Positions 14,813 through 23,076 of a stretch of 64,000 nucleotides of DNA are shown one piece after another. Both the position numbers and the translations under genes were made by a program. How positions within the stretch are numbered: the stretch's first letter is position 1; each line of letters starts with the position of its first letter. The notes beneath the pieces were generated by a model. That model was not told the DNA's origin. It saw nothing but the letters and a program-made list of their open reading frames with translations, and made no database searches. Location of the stretch: contig JBMNVN010000006.1 of NCBI GenBank assembly GCA_050946835.1, positions 1 to 64,000 on the forward strand, read 5' to 3'. The DNA is from UBA1447 sp002329225. GTDB taxonomy: Bacteria > Bacillota > Clostridia > Oscillospirales > Acutalibacteraceae.

Positions 14813-16252
14813 TCATCTAAACACAAAGAAACCGATTATTAACAAAGCGGTAATCTGTACAGCAAAATATATGTGGACAAGGGGTTCCCCCATTCTGCGC
14901 CAACGGCCGAAAAAAGATATTTTCGCTTCCTTATCCTCCTTTGCGCGCCGCCTGTTTTCGTGTGCAATCCAGCAAAGTTCAAAAAACTCATAGGCCACAA
15001 GGTACATAAGCCATGTTTGCCAAGCGCTGTAGCTGTTGGGCAATAAAAGCTCTCCCGCCAATACGGCGGAGCCCCCTCCCACCAACACGATAAACCAGAA
15101 CCAGCGGCCGGGGTGCTTTATAAAACGTTCGAAAAAATCTTTTTGAACAATAACAAAAAACATAACAAAGAAAGATATTAACTGTGCAGTTCTGACGCTG
15201 CCCATAAGAATAAACATCAGCGGTATATAGGAAAAGAAGGGCTGTTCCAAGCGTTCAAAAACTTTGCCGATGTAATCGGTTTTACTGCCGGCTTTTACAC
15301 CGGGATTGTAAGCGTTTTGGAACGGATACTGGAGTGATGTAATTAAGATTAATACAAGGGATACCCACATGGCTATCCCCTGCGGGTCGGCATAGGGGTT
15401 CCAGAGGCTGCCGTTTTTTTCAATAACGGCGGTTATGTCTTGCAGTTTGCCGTAACTAAGGCAAAAATACAGAGCCGTTCCCAGGCCGCCCACGGCGCCC
15501 AAGGTGAACTCCATAATCTTCCATCCTCCTATATAGCCCTTTTTCTGTAAAGGTCCGTAAAAATAGCGCCCGCTTTTAAGAGGAAAGTTTGCCAGATAAA
15601 AAAGGTTGATACCCAAAGCCCAACCCAATGAGCCGCTCACGGCTCCGGCGGCGGCAAACATCAGCGAATACATATCCCTGCGCCAAGCCATAAGTACAAC
15701 AAGGGCAATCAGGATAAACAACAAGCCGCCCCATTCCTCTTGTCTGGTTTTTGAAAAGTAAAAGCGAGGAAACTTTTTTTCATCGGGCTTCAGAGGGTGA
15801 TTAAATATAAGTATCCCCAAGAACCTGAAAGGCACCAGAACGGAAAAGAATATAATAAAATCGCTTGCTTTATAAACATTTCCCGCCATTGCATTAAATG
15901 CTATACCGATAAAGGAAGCAAAAATACCGAACCAAAGTGCACCCTTAAGCAAAACACCCTGTAAGCCTTTGGCGTAGTTTTCAGGAGGCTTTTTATTTAC
16001 TATAAAGCCCAAAGTTTCTCCGTAAGTTTCCGTACCGCCGTAGAACATTGCCAAAGCTCCCACAGCGGAAAATACCCAAAAATTCTCACGAATAATCTCT
16101 GAACCTGAAAACCGGGCAAAAATCATACCAAGCAGAGCGCCGGGCAGCATTGCTCCTTTTTCCCCGCCGATTTTTGTTCCCCTCATGGCCCAGCCGAACG
16201 AACCGGCAAGGGAAGCAAATGTAATAATGCCCAAGGCTACGGTAAAAGTCAT
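14813..16252 (-). CDS. Polytopic membrane protein of unknown function
   Basis: This 479-aa protein has ten or more hydrophobic membrane segments spread along its whole length. Its N-terminus has a glycine-rich conserved-looking MRGTKIGGEKGAMLPGALLG stretch near residues 23-42 between the first two segments. No transporter or enzyme motif was recognised. The start is supported by GGGAGG 6 nt upstream of the ATG. It follows the thioredoxin reductase-like gene with a 49-bp gap on the same strand, so co-transcription is possible. The short cytoplasmic tail before the last segment is rich in Arg, Lys and Glu (HENRRRAKEDKEAKI). Confidence 0.65.
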   Translation of the reverse strand: MTFTVALGIITFASLAGSFGWAMRGTKIGGEKGAMLPGALLGMIFARFSGSEIIRENFWVFSAVGALAMFYGGTETYGETLGFIVNKKPPENYAKGLQGVLLKGALWFGIFASFIGIAFNAMAGNVYKASDFIIFFSVLVPFRFLGILIFNHPLKPDEKKFPRFYFSKTRQEEWGGLLFILIALVVLMAWRRDMYSLMFAAAGAVSGSLGWALGINLFYLANFPLKSGRYFYGPLQKKGYIGGWKIMEFTLGAVGGLGTALYFCLSYGKLQDITAVIEKNGSLWNPYADPQGIAMWVSLVLILITSLQYPFQNAYNPGVKAGSKTDYIGKVFERLEQPFFSYIPLMFILMGSVRTAQLISFFVMFFVIVQKDFFERFIKHPGRWFWFIVLVGGGSAVLAGELLLPNSYSAWQTWLMYLVAYEFFELCWIAHENRRRAKEDKEAKISFFGRWRRMGEPLVHIYFAVQITALLIIGFFVFR

Positions 16253-16301
16253 AGTAAACCTCCCTTGAAAAAAAGACTAAACAAGTGTTCCCCAAAAGCG
16301 A

Positions 16302-17174
16302 TCAGATGTTTTTGGGATATTGTTTTTTTACATACTCGGCAGCGCTCTGTCCGGCGACAGCACCCTCACCCACAGCGGTGGTAAGTTGGAGCAATCCGCC
16401 TATACAGTCACCTGCGGCAAAAATACCGGGTAAATTTGTCATATTATTTTCATCAACGAAGATGTTACCGTCAACAAGTTCAACGCCGAGTTTCATTGCA
16501 AAATCGGCAGCGGAAGCCTGCCCCACCGCAACGAAAAGACCGTCAAGTTCAACATAACTGCCGTCAGCAAAGAGTATTCCTTCAAGTTTGGCTTCCCCTT
16601 TCAGTTCTTCTACAACCCGCTCATCTACGGGAAAGCTGTTTTCACCGGTTGCGGAAAAAGGCTTTCCGTCAGTAAAAACGGTAACTTCTTTTGCAAAGCC
16701 GGACAGATGCTTTGCCTCGTTCAGAGCATAGTCGCCGTCACCCAGAACGCCTAAAATCTTATCTTTGAAGAAAAATCCGTCACAAACGGCGCAGTAACTG
16801 ACTCCCCTGCCTTCCAACTCGTTAAGGCCTTTGATTTTTAATCTTTTACGGGATTTGCCCACGGCTATTACAACCGCTCGGCACGGATAATTGCCAAGGG
16901 CGGTCTCCACCTCAAAAGCTTCAGTGAAGCCTATACCGGTAACTTCAGTGTTCAAAATTTCGCCGCCGAGACTTTTATACTGTTCCTCGCCCCTTTTTTG
17001 AACCTCCGGTCCGCTTAAAGGCTTTTCCAGACCGTAATAATTTTCAATCAGGTGGGCCTTTTCCAAAGCGCCGACACCGTTGCCGATTACAAGCGTTTTC
17101 ATGCCGGCACGGGCGGCATAAATTGCGGCGGAAATACCGGCGGGACCTTTGCCGATAATAATTACATCATGCAT
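16302..17174 (-). CDS. Thioredoxin reductase-like FAD/NAD(P) oxidoreductase
   Basis: This 290-aa flavoprotein has IIGKGPAGISAAIYAARAG (FAD Rossmann) at residues 5-23, the redox-active CAVCDGFF near 131-138, a second nucleotide-binding stretch GVLGDGDYALNEA near 145 and FAAGDC near 253. The CxxC is the disulfide that TrxB uses to reduce thioredoxin. The NADPH-binding loop departs from the usual GGGNSA (GDGDYA here). The enzyme may therefore use another donor such as ferredoxin or reduced flavin, or a dedicated partner. No thioredoxin gene is adjacent. Length is slightly below the usual 305-320. Confidence 0.85.
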   Translation of the reverse strand: MHDVIIIGKGPAGISAAIYAARAGMKTLVIGNGVGALEKAHLIENYYGLEKPLSGPEVQKRGEEQYKSLGGEILNTEVTGIGFTEAFEVETALGNYPCRAVVIAVGKSRKRLKIKGLNELEGRGVSYCAVCDGFFFKDKILGVLGDGDYALNEAKHLSGFAKEVTVFTDGKPFSATGENSFPVDERVVEELKGEAKLEGILFADGSYVELDGLFVAVGQASAADFAMKLGVELVDGNIFVDENNMTNLPGIFAAGDCIGGLLQLTTAVGEGAVAGQSAAEYVKKQYPKNI

Positions 17175-17204
17175 AATAACAACTCCATACCCCGTGTTTA
17201 TTAA

Positions 17205-18497
17205 TTAAACCGAGGCGTTTTCAATTTTAAATGTGTAAATGTATTTCGCCAACATTTTTTGCGGATTGAGTGCAGGTATAACAAGTTTAAGTTTACCTTC
17301 ATCATCCGCAGTTCTGATGCTTGCATCGGACCCCAGAAGGTTTACCTTAATCCCGGGTGTAAACTCTATGTCATTCAAAGTCAGTTCCCCTTCCGGGAAA
17401 CGCTTGAGAAAAGCATAAATATTGCCGTCTCTTTTGGTGTAGCAAACATCCTGTTGTGTGCTTTTTTTGTATTTTCTGCTTGAGTAGATTCCTTCACCGT
17501 TTACCTTCAGCCAATCCCCGATTTGTAAAAGACGCTCCTGCATTATTACCGGGATTGTTCCGTCAGCAGCAGGGCCTACATTAAGCAGCAGGTTCCCCCC
17601 TGCACTGACTAAATCCACCAGCATTTCAATCAAATCTTCTGCACTCAGATAATCCTCTGCTTCTTCAATCCTGTTAAACCCGAATGAAGCGCCTATACCC
17701 CGGCATTCTTCAAAAACGCGTTTATCCTCAAGTTCCTCAATGCTCCTGCCGCCTTCAATCATGCCGTACTCACTGGTAAAGTTGCCCCCCAAGCGGCCAC
17801 GGGTTTCTTTACCCCAGCGGTCGTTTGGGACAATAAAGTCTTTTACGCTCGACTCGTTATAAAGCCAGGTTAAAAAGTCGGTACTGTGCCACACGGAACT
17901 TTCATGCTCCCATTCACCGTCGGTAAAAAGGGTGTGGGGTCTGTATTTTTCCACAAACTCCTTGAGCATGGGTATAAGATGTTTAAGAGCATATTCTTCC
18001 GGATTTTTAAGGTAGAGTGGGTTAAACCACTCATAAACGGAATGATAGGCACCGAACTTAACGGAAGATTTTTCACAGGCTTCTTTAAGCTCCGCACAAA
18101 AATCCCTATGAGGCCCCACATCCGCACTGTTCCAATTCCAGGCATAGTCACTTTTATACATACAAAAACCGTCATGGTGTTTTGATACTATATTCAGATA
18201 CTTTGCTCCCGCATTTTCAAACAACTTGACCCATTGTTCGGCATCAAATAATTCCGCCTTAAAGAACTGCACAAAATCGGAATATTTAAAGTTTTCACCG
18301 TAGTTTGCCAGATGAAAACGCCTGGTGTCACTCTCTTCATTGTGCATATGGTAGCCGTACCACTCGGCATATGTCCCCTTCGGAGCATATGCGGGAACGG
18401 AGTACAGGCCCCAATGAATGAAAATGCCGAATTTTGCATCTTCAAACCATGAGGGAACGGGGCGGGAATTTAAAGACTCCCAATTGTTTCGGTACAT
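17205..18497 (-). CDS. GH29 alpha-L-fucosidase
   Basis: This 430-aa glycoside hydrolase removes terminal alpha-L-fucose from glycans. The N-terminal signature is SWFEDAKFGIFIHWGLYSVP near residues 16-35, followed by YLNIVSKHHDGFCMY near 95 and the nucleophile-bearing LFTDGEWE near 194. A GGNLLLNVGPAADG loop near 290 closes the barrel and a beta-sandwich tail ends the protein. There is no signal peptide, so it acts in the cytoplasm on imported oligosaccharides. With the GH89-like protein and NagB elsewhere in the window it suggests growth on host or mucin glycans, which is inference. Confidence 0.93.
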   Translation of the reverse strand: MYRNNWESLNSRPVPSWFEDAKFGIFIHWGLYSVPAYAPKGTYAEWYGYHMHNEESDTRRFHLANYGENFKYSDFVQFFKAELFDAEQWVKLFENAGAKYLNIVSKHHDGFCMYKSDYAWNWNSADVGPHRDFCAELKEACEKSSVKFGAYHSVYEWFNPLYLKNPEEYALKHLIPMLKEFVEKYRPHTLFTDGEWEHESSVWHSTDFLTWLYNESSVKDFIVPNDRWGKETRGRLGGNFTSEYGMIEGGRSIEELEDKRVFEECRGIGASFGFNRIEEAEDYLSAEDLIEMLVDLVSAGGNLLLNVGPAADGTIPVIMQERLLQIGDWLKVNGEGIYSSRKYKKSTQQDVCYTKRDGNIYAFLKRFPEGELTLNDIEFTPGIKVNLLGSDASIRTADDEGKLKLVIPALNPQKMLAKYIYTFKIENASV

Positions 18498-18517
18498 TTT
18501 TTCCTCCGTGGTTGTTA

Positions 18518-18958
18518 TTAACTCCCGTTGTATGAAAAGATGTCCTCCTGTTCAAGCAGCTGAATTCCGCTATCGGTCAGAACTTTGACGGCCGCATCAT
18601 TGTCCGCCACCCTGATTATCACAAAGGCCTTGCCTTTTTTAGGCGTAATAAAAGCGTAAGCGTATTCCACCCCGATGCCTGCATCCGCAAGAACCCGCAA
18701 AGCGCTTGAAAAACCGCCGGGTTCGTCGGGAATTGATATTCCCAGCACATCCGTCAGGGATACCGTCAGGCCTTCCTCACGGATTAATACGGCCGCTTCT
18801 TCAGGCTCGTTCACAATGAGGCGAAGAATTCCGTAATCGGTGGTGTCGGCAATGGAAAGGGCACGGATATCCACGTTCTTTCTGGCTAATATGGACGTGA
18901 TATCCGCCAATCTGCCCGCTTTATTCTCCACAAAAATAGAAAGCTGTTTAATAAGCAT
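18518..18958 (-). CDS. Tandem ACT-domain protein
   Basis: This 146-aa protein consists of two ACT domains: MLIKQLSIFVENKAGRLADI opening the first, and a second near residue 70 with PGGFSSALRVLADAGIGVEYAY. ACT pairs bind amino acids and act as stand-alone sensors. This type is commonly found next to paaK and ior genes in anaerobes, where it is thought to sense aromatic or branched amino acids. It follows paaK by 36 bp and is probably the last gene of the iorAB-paaK operon. Confidence 0.88.
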   Translation of the reverse strand: MLIKQLSIFVENKAGRLADITSILARKNVDIRALSIADTTDYGILRLIVNEPEEAAVLIREEGLTVSLTDVLGISIPDEPGGFSSALRVLADAGIGVEYAYAFITPKKGKAFVIIRVADNDAAVKVLTDSGIQLLEQEDIFSYNGS

Positions 18959-18994
18959 ATCCTGAACCTCCCTCTTTTATACCGAAATGTCTCA

Positions 18995-20296
18995 TCAAAT
19001 GTTCCGATTATCAATAACACGGACTGCCTTGCCCTCAAAGCGAGGCAGGGAACGGGGCTCCACAAGGTGAACCTTGGCGGAGAGTCCCAAAGTTTCCTGC
19101 AAAGCGGCGCATAATTTGCGCTGAGTATCTTCAATACCCCGAACTTCATCAGAGAATACCGCATCGGACATTTCCACACGAACGGTCATAACGTCAAGAT
19201 TTTTTTCTTTGTCCACAACAATCTGATAATTGGGCTCCATACCCAAAGAGAGTATAACATGCTCCACCTGAGACGGGAAAACATTGACCCCGCGGATAAT
19301 AAGCATATCGTCGGAACGGCCTTTGGGTTTGCTCATTCTTACAAGAGTTCTGCCGCAGGCGCATTTTTCTCTGGTTATGGCGGTAATATCCCGGGTTCTG
19401 TAGCGAATCAAAGGCAGAGCCTCTTTGCCGATACAGGTAAAGACCAGCTCACCGAAAGTGCCGTCAGGCAGGGGTTCCAGGGTGTCCGGATCCACAATCT
19501 CGGGATAATAATGGTCTTCACAAATATGCAGTCCGTTCTGCTCGGAGCATTCGTAGGCCACGCCGGGGCCGGCAATTTCAGACAAACCGTATATGTCATA
19601 AGCCTTAATCGCCAAAGTTTTTTCAATTTCAAGGCGCATGTTGTCGCTCCAGGGTTCGGCACCGAAAATTCCGGCACGAAGAGGCAGCCCGGCCGGGTCT
19701 ATCCCGGCGGATTTAAGCTTTTCACCGATAACCAAAGCATACGAGGGTGTGCAGCAAATAATATTGGAACCGAAATCCTCCAAAATCTGCACCTGACGGG
19801 CAGTGTTGCCCGACGATGCGGGAATAACAATGGCGCCCAGTTTTTCCGCCCCGTAGTGCAGGCCCAAACCACCGGTGAACAGCCCGTACCCGTAAGCAAC
19901 GTGGACAAAGTCCGACTTGGTAGCGCCCGCAGCGGTCAACGCCCTTGCGCAACCCTCCGACCAATGATCCAAATCCGCTTGCGTATAGCCCACAACAGTC
20001 TGTTTGCCCGTAGTACCTGAAGAGGCGTGAATGCGCACAAGTTTTTCCTTAGGTACGGCAAAGAGGCCGTAAGGGTAATTGTCGCGCAAATCCTGCTTTA
20101 CCGTAAAGGGCAGTTTTACTATATCGTCAATTGAATGGATATCCCCGGGTTCTATACCCTTTTCATCAAGAAGCCTTTTGTAAAAAGGCACATTCTCGTA
20201 ACAGCTTTGTACCATTTTAATAAGTTTTGCACTTTGCAGAGCTTTGAGATAATCACGGGAAGCCGCTTCAATCCCTTTGTTAAAATATTCCCCCAT
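18995..20296 (-). CDS. paaK: Phenylacetate-CoA ligase family (aryl-CoA ligase)
   Basis: This 433-aa adenylate-forming enzyme converts aryl acids such as phenylacetate or indoleacetate to CoA thioesters with ATP. The ATP-binding P-loop RIHASSGTTGKQTVVGYT is near residue 88, with YGLSEIAGPGVAYEC near 235, LIRYRTRDI near 305 and GRSDDMLIIRGVNVFPSQVE near 330. In anaerobes with IorAB it couples aromatic 2-oxoacid oxidation to acyl-CoA and ATP metabolism, running in the acid-forming direction. It follows iorB by 13 bp and is translated from the same operon. Confidence 0.9.
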   Translation of the reverse strand: MGEYFNKGIEAASRDYLKALQSAKLIKMVQSCYENVPFYKRLLDEKGIEPGDIHSIDDIVKLPFTVKQDLRDNYPYGLFAVPKEKLVRIHASSGTTGKQTVVGYTQADLDHWSEGCARALTAAGATKSDFVHVAYGYGLFTGGLGLHYGAEKLGAIVIPASSGNTARQVQILEDFGSNIICCTPSYALVIGEKLKSAGIDPAGLPLRAGIFGAEPWSDNMRLEIEKTLAIKAYDIYGLSEIAGPGVAYECSEQNGLHICEDHYYPEIVDPDTLEPLPDGTFGELVFTCIGKEALPLIRYRTRDITAITREKCACGRTLVRMSKPKGRSDDMLIIRGVNVFPSQVEHVILSLGMEPNYQIVVDKEKNLDVMTVRVEMSDAVFSDEVRGIEDTQRKLCAALQETLGLSAKVHLVEPRSLPRFEGKAVRVIDNRNI

Positions 20297-20309
20297 GGTT
20301 TGCTCCTTT

Positions 20310-20909
20310 TCATTTTTCTATATAGTTATATCCCGCCTCAAAGGCCTTTAAATTCATTTCAAAAAACTTCGGCTGAGCCGTTTGCTTTAAGGCATTTATC
20401 CAGGCTTCTTCAGGAAAGTCGGTTTTAGCGGCAATAACACCTATAAGAACTACATTTACCGTTTTTAATGAACCGGCATCTTCCGCCAAAGAACTCGCAT
20501 CAATAGAGGTTACCTTTAAGCCCGACTTTTTAATGTTACCGGTAATATCTTCCGGATAGGTCGTTTCCCCCGTGATTACGGGCATGGGCAAAATTCGCCT
20601 TGTATTGACAACAATCTCCCCTTCGGGGTTAAGGTGTTTAATCCATCTTGCGGCTTCTAAAGGCTCAAAAGCCAAAATCAAATCCGCCTCGCCTAAATCT
20701 ACCACGGGAGAGGCCACCTTTTCGCCGTATTTGACAAAAGTAACTACCCCTCCGCCCCGTTGGCTCATGCCGTGAACCTCCGATACTTTTACGTCAAAGC
20801 CGAGGTCGATTAAAACTCTTCCAAGCAGCCGGCTGGCAAATAGAGTTCCCTGACCGCCGACTCCCGCTATAATTATACTTTTTGAAGCCAAAGCTATCAA
20901 TCCTTTCAT
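20310..20909 (-). CDS. iorB: Indolepyruvate:ferredoxin oxidoreductase, beta subunit
   Basis: This subunit of about 199 aa belongs to the pyruvate/ketoisovalerate oxidoreductase gamma family. IIIAGVGGQGTLFASRLLG near the N-terminus and SEVHGMSQRGGGVVTFVKYG near 52 are family signatures. With IorA it oxidatively decarboxylates aryl pyruvates from Trp, Tyr and Phe, giving aryl acetyl-CoA and reduced ferredoxin. The start is uncertain: the ATG at 20909 has poor SD spacing, whereas a TTG at 20891 has AAAGGA 9 nt upstream and gives the usual short N-terminus. Confidence 0.9.
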   Translation of the reverse strand: MKGLIALASKSIIIAGVGGQGTLFASRLLGRVLIDLGFDVKVSEVHGMSQRGGGVVTFVKYGEKVASPVVDLGEADLILAFEPLEAARWIKHLNPEGEIVVNTRRILPMPVITGETTYPEDITGNIKKSGLKVTSIDASSLAEDAGSLKTVNVVLIGVIAAKTDFPEEAWINALKQTAQPKFFEMNLKAFEAGYNYIEK

Positions 20910-20935
20910 ATGCCTTACAGTCAAGCCATAAAGGT

Positions 20936-22657
20936 TCAGCCTATTGCGCCGAACTTACAAAGTTGTCGGCAAACACCGCAACCCACACATTGCGCCGCAT
21001 TAATACGGGCCTTGCCGTCAATAAATGATATGGCGGGGCAGCCGATTCGCATGCACATGCGGCATGACCTGCATTTTTCCGTATCTACATGAAGCGGAGC
21101 GTTATGTTTAACATATTTAAGCAGAGCACAGGGGCGCCTTGCCACCACAACACTCGGGCCGGGCGCTTCAAGTTCGGTTCTGATAACCTTTTCCGTTTCT
21201 TCCATATCGTTGGGGTCAACTACGGTAAAGCGCTCAATTCCAAGTGACTTCACCAACATTTCAAGGTCAATAGCCAAAGCGGGGTCGCCTTTAATAGTTC
21301 TGCCCGTCAGGGGGTTATCCTGGTGACCGGTCATACCGGTAATGCTGTTGTCCAGAATAATCACAACGGAATCACTTTTGTTATAGGCTATGTCTACAAG
21401 GCCGGTTATACCTGAATGGGCAAAGGTGGAATCACCGATAACTCCCACGGACTTTTTCGCATTGGCGGGGTCGGCCACATTACGGCCATGCAAAAATGAA
21501 ACTCCCGCCCCCATACAGATTAAAGTATCCATACTGTCAAGAGGCTGCATAACCCCCAGGGAATAGCAGCCTATATCACCGCTGACAAAGACTTTAAGCT
21601 TTTTAAGCACATAGAACAGCGCTCGATGAGGACAACCCGGGCAAAGTACGGGCGGTCTGCCGGGTATAGGCAAATCAATGTCCGGGAAGGCAGACTCTTC
21701 ACCCAAAACAGCTTTTGCAATCTGCCGCGGGGTATATTCACCGATAAAAGAAAAAGCATCTTTACCTACAACTTCAATTCCGTGCTTTCGGCAATGAGTT
21801 TCAATGTAGTCATCAAGTTCTTCAATCACATAAACGGTTTCAAACCTGGAGGCAAAGTCTTTGATTAAATTAACGGGCAACGGATAAACACAGCCGAGTT
21901 TAAGGTAGGAGGCTTTATCACCCAAAGCTTCTTTAGCGTATTGATAAGCAATACCCGCCGTAATAACCCCTGTTTTTGTGCCGTTATATTCAACCGTATT
22001 TATAGGCGCCGATTCCGCCCAATCGGTCTGAGCAAGAATTCTGTCCTCTACCACCTTATGCTTCGGCCTTGCCATTCCGGGAACCATAACGTACTTGCGG
22101 GGATTCTTTACAAATTCCTTAATCTCCCTTTCCTGACGGGAGTCGGTTTCCACAAGACTGCGGGAATGGGAAATCCTGGTGGTAAGGCGCAAAATAACAG
22201 GCGTGTCAAAGCGTTCGGAAAGTTCGAACGCAAGTTTTGTGTAATCAAGGCACTCTTCGGAATCGGCCGGTTCCAGCATCATTGTTTTGGAGGCCCGTGC
22301 ATAATGACGGGAATCCTGTTCGTTTTGAGAAGAGTGCATACCCGGGTCATCCGCTACGCCTATTACCAAACCGGCGCTTATGCCGGTGTAGGACAGTGTA
22401 AAAAGCGGATCCGCCGCCACATTGAGCCCCACATGCTTCATGCCGCAAAAGGCCCTTGCGCCGGAAATTGCCGCACCGGAGGCAACCTCCATTGCAACCT
22501 TCTCGTTAGGTGCCCATTCACAATAAATCTCATCATATTTGGCGGCAAATTCCGTTATCTCCGTACTTGGGGTGCCGGGATAGGACGAAACAACCCTGCA
22601 GCCGGCTTCATACAAACCCCTTGCGACCGCTTCATTCCCAAGAAAAAGTCTTTTCAT
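20936..22657 (-). CDS. iorA: Indolepyruvate:ferredoxin oxidoreductase, alpha subunit
   Basis: This 573-aa subunit is cytoplasmic and oxygen-sensitive. The N-terminal pyrimidine-binding domain starts LFLGNEAVARGLYEAG. The thiamine-diphosphate-binding region near residues 355-440 shows GDIGCYSLGV and the GDSTFAHSGITGL motif. The C-terminus carries two 4Fe-4S clusters, C-x2-C-x2-C-x4-C followed by CVGCGVC-x3-C. GGAGG precedes the ATG by 5 nt. It leads the iorA-iorB-paaK-ACT operon. The AbrB-like gene lies just upstream and may regulate it. Confidence 0.95.
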   Translation of the reverse strand: MKRLFLGNEAVARGLYEAGCRVVSSYPGTPSTEITEFAAKYDEIYCEWAPNEKVAMEVASGAAISGARAFCGMKHVGLNVAADPLFTLSYTGISAGLVIGVADDPGMHSSQNEQDSRHYARASKTMMLEPADSEECLDYTKLAFELSERFDTPVILRLTTRISHSRSLVETDSRQEREIKEFVKNPRKYVMVPGMARPKHKVVEDRILAQTDWAESAPINTVEYNGTKTGVITAGIAYQYAKEALGDKASYLKLGCVYPLPVNLIKDFASRFETVYVIEELDDYIETHCRKHGIEVVGKDAFSFIGEYTPRQIAKAVLGEESAFPDIDLPIPGRPPVLCPGCPHRALFYVLKKLKVFVSGDIGCYSLGVMQPLDSMDTLICMGAGVSFLHGRNVADPANAKKSVGVIGDSTFAHSGITGLVDIAYNKSDSVVIILDNSITGMTGHQDNPLTGRTIKGDPALAIDLEMLVKSLGIERFTVVDPNDMEETEKVIRTELEAPGPSVVVARRPCALLKYVKHNAPLHVDTEKCRSCRMCMRIGCPAISFIDGKARINAAQCVGCGVCRQLCKFGAIG

Positions 22658-22705
22658 ATTTCCTCCGAGTTCTGATAAAAAATATATATTTTATATAAGC
22701 ATCTG

Positions 22706-22963
22706 TTATTTGCCCGAATTGTTAAAGCGGTCGCTCACACTTGTAAATGAAGGGATATCATCTTCCGGCATTTTTTTCTTAATATCGGCAAGTTCTTCTT
22801 TAAGTTCTTCCACATAGGCTTTAGGGTATACGGCTACAGGCTCCAATACAAGAGCGCCGTCTGCCAGGGACACTTTAAACTGATCCCCCTCTTTAAGGCC
22901 GAGGTCATTAACAAATTTTTTGGGTATGGTAATCTGGGACTTTTTAAGCATTTTAATAATCAA
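22706..22963 (-). CDS. AbrB/MazE/SpoVT-type DNA-binding protein
   Basis: This 85-aa protein has a swapped-hairpin AbrB domain: LKKSQITIPKKFVNDLGL near residues 6-23 and GDQFKVSLADGALVLEPV near 26-43. A Glu/Lys-rich helix that could mediate dimer contacts follows. The TTG start has GGAG 8 nt upstream, whereas the ATG four codons in has no SD at usable distance. It precedes iorA by 48 bp and may be a local regulator of aromatic amino acid fermentation, by position only. No toxin gene is adjacent. Confidence 0.82.
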   Translation of the reverse strand: MIIKMLKKSQITIPKKFVNDLGLKEGDQFKVSLADGALVLEPVAVYPKAYVEELKEELADIKKKMPEDDIPSFTSVSDRFNNSGK

Positions 22964-23014
22964 AACATCAACTCCGAATTTAAGAATTTCCGATTATCCG
23001 GCAATAACAGATCA

Positions 23015-23042
23015 AGTATAACATGGATTTAGAGAGAGTAAA
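23015..23042 (-). promoter_or_regulatory. Promoter of the AbrB-ior region
   Basis: On the minus strand TTTACT, a 16-bp spacer and TATACT lie 50 to 80 bp upstream of the AbrB-like gene. Confidence 0.5.
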
Positions 23043-23076
23043 GGTTATTCAGTAAACATTTTCATCCAAAACAGCC

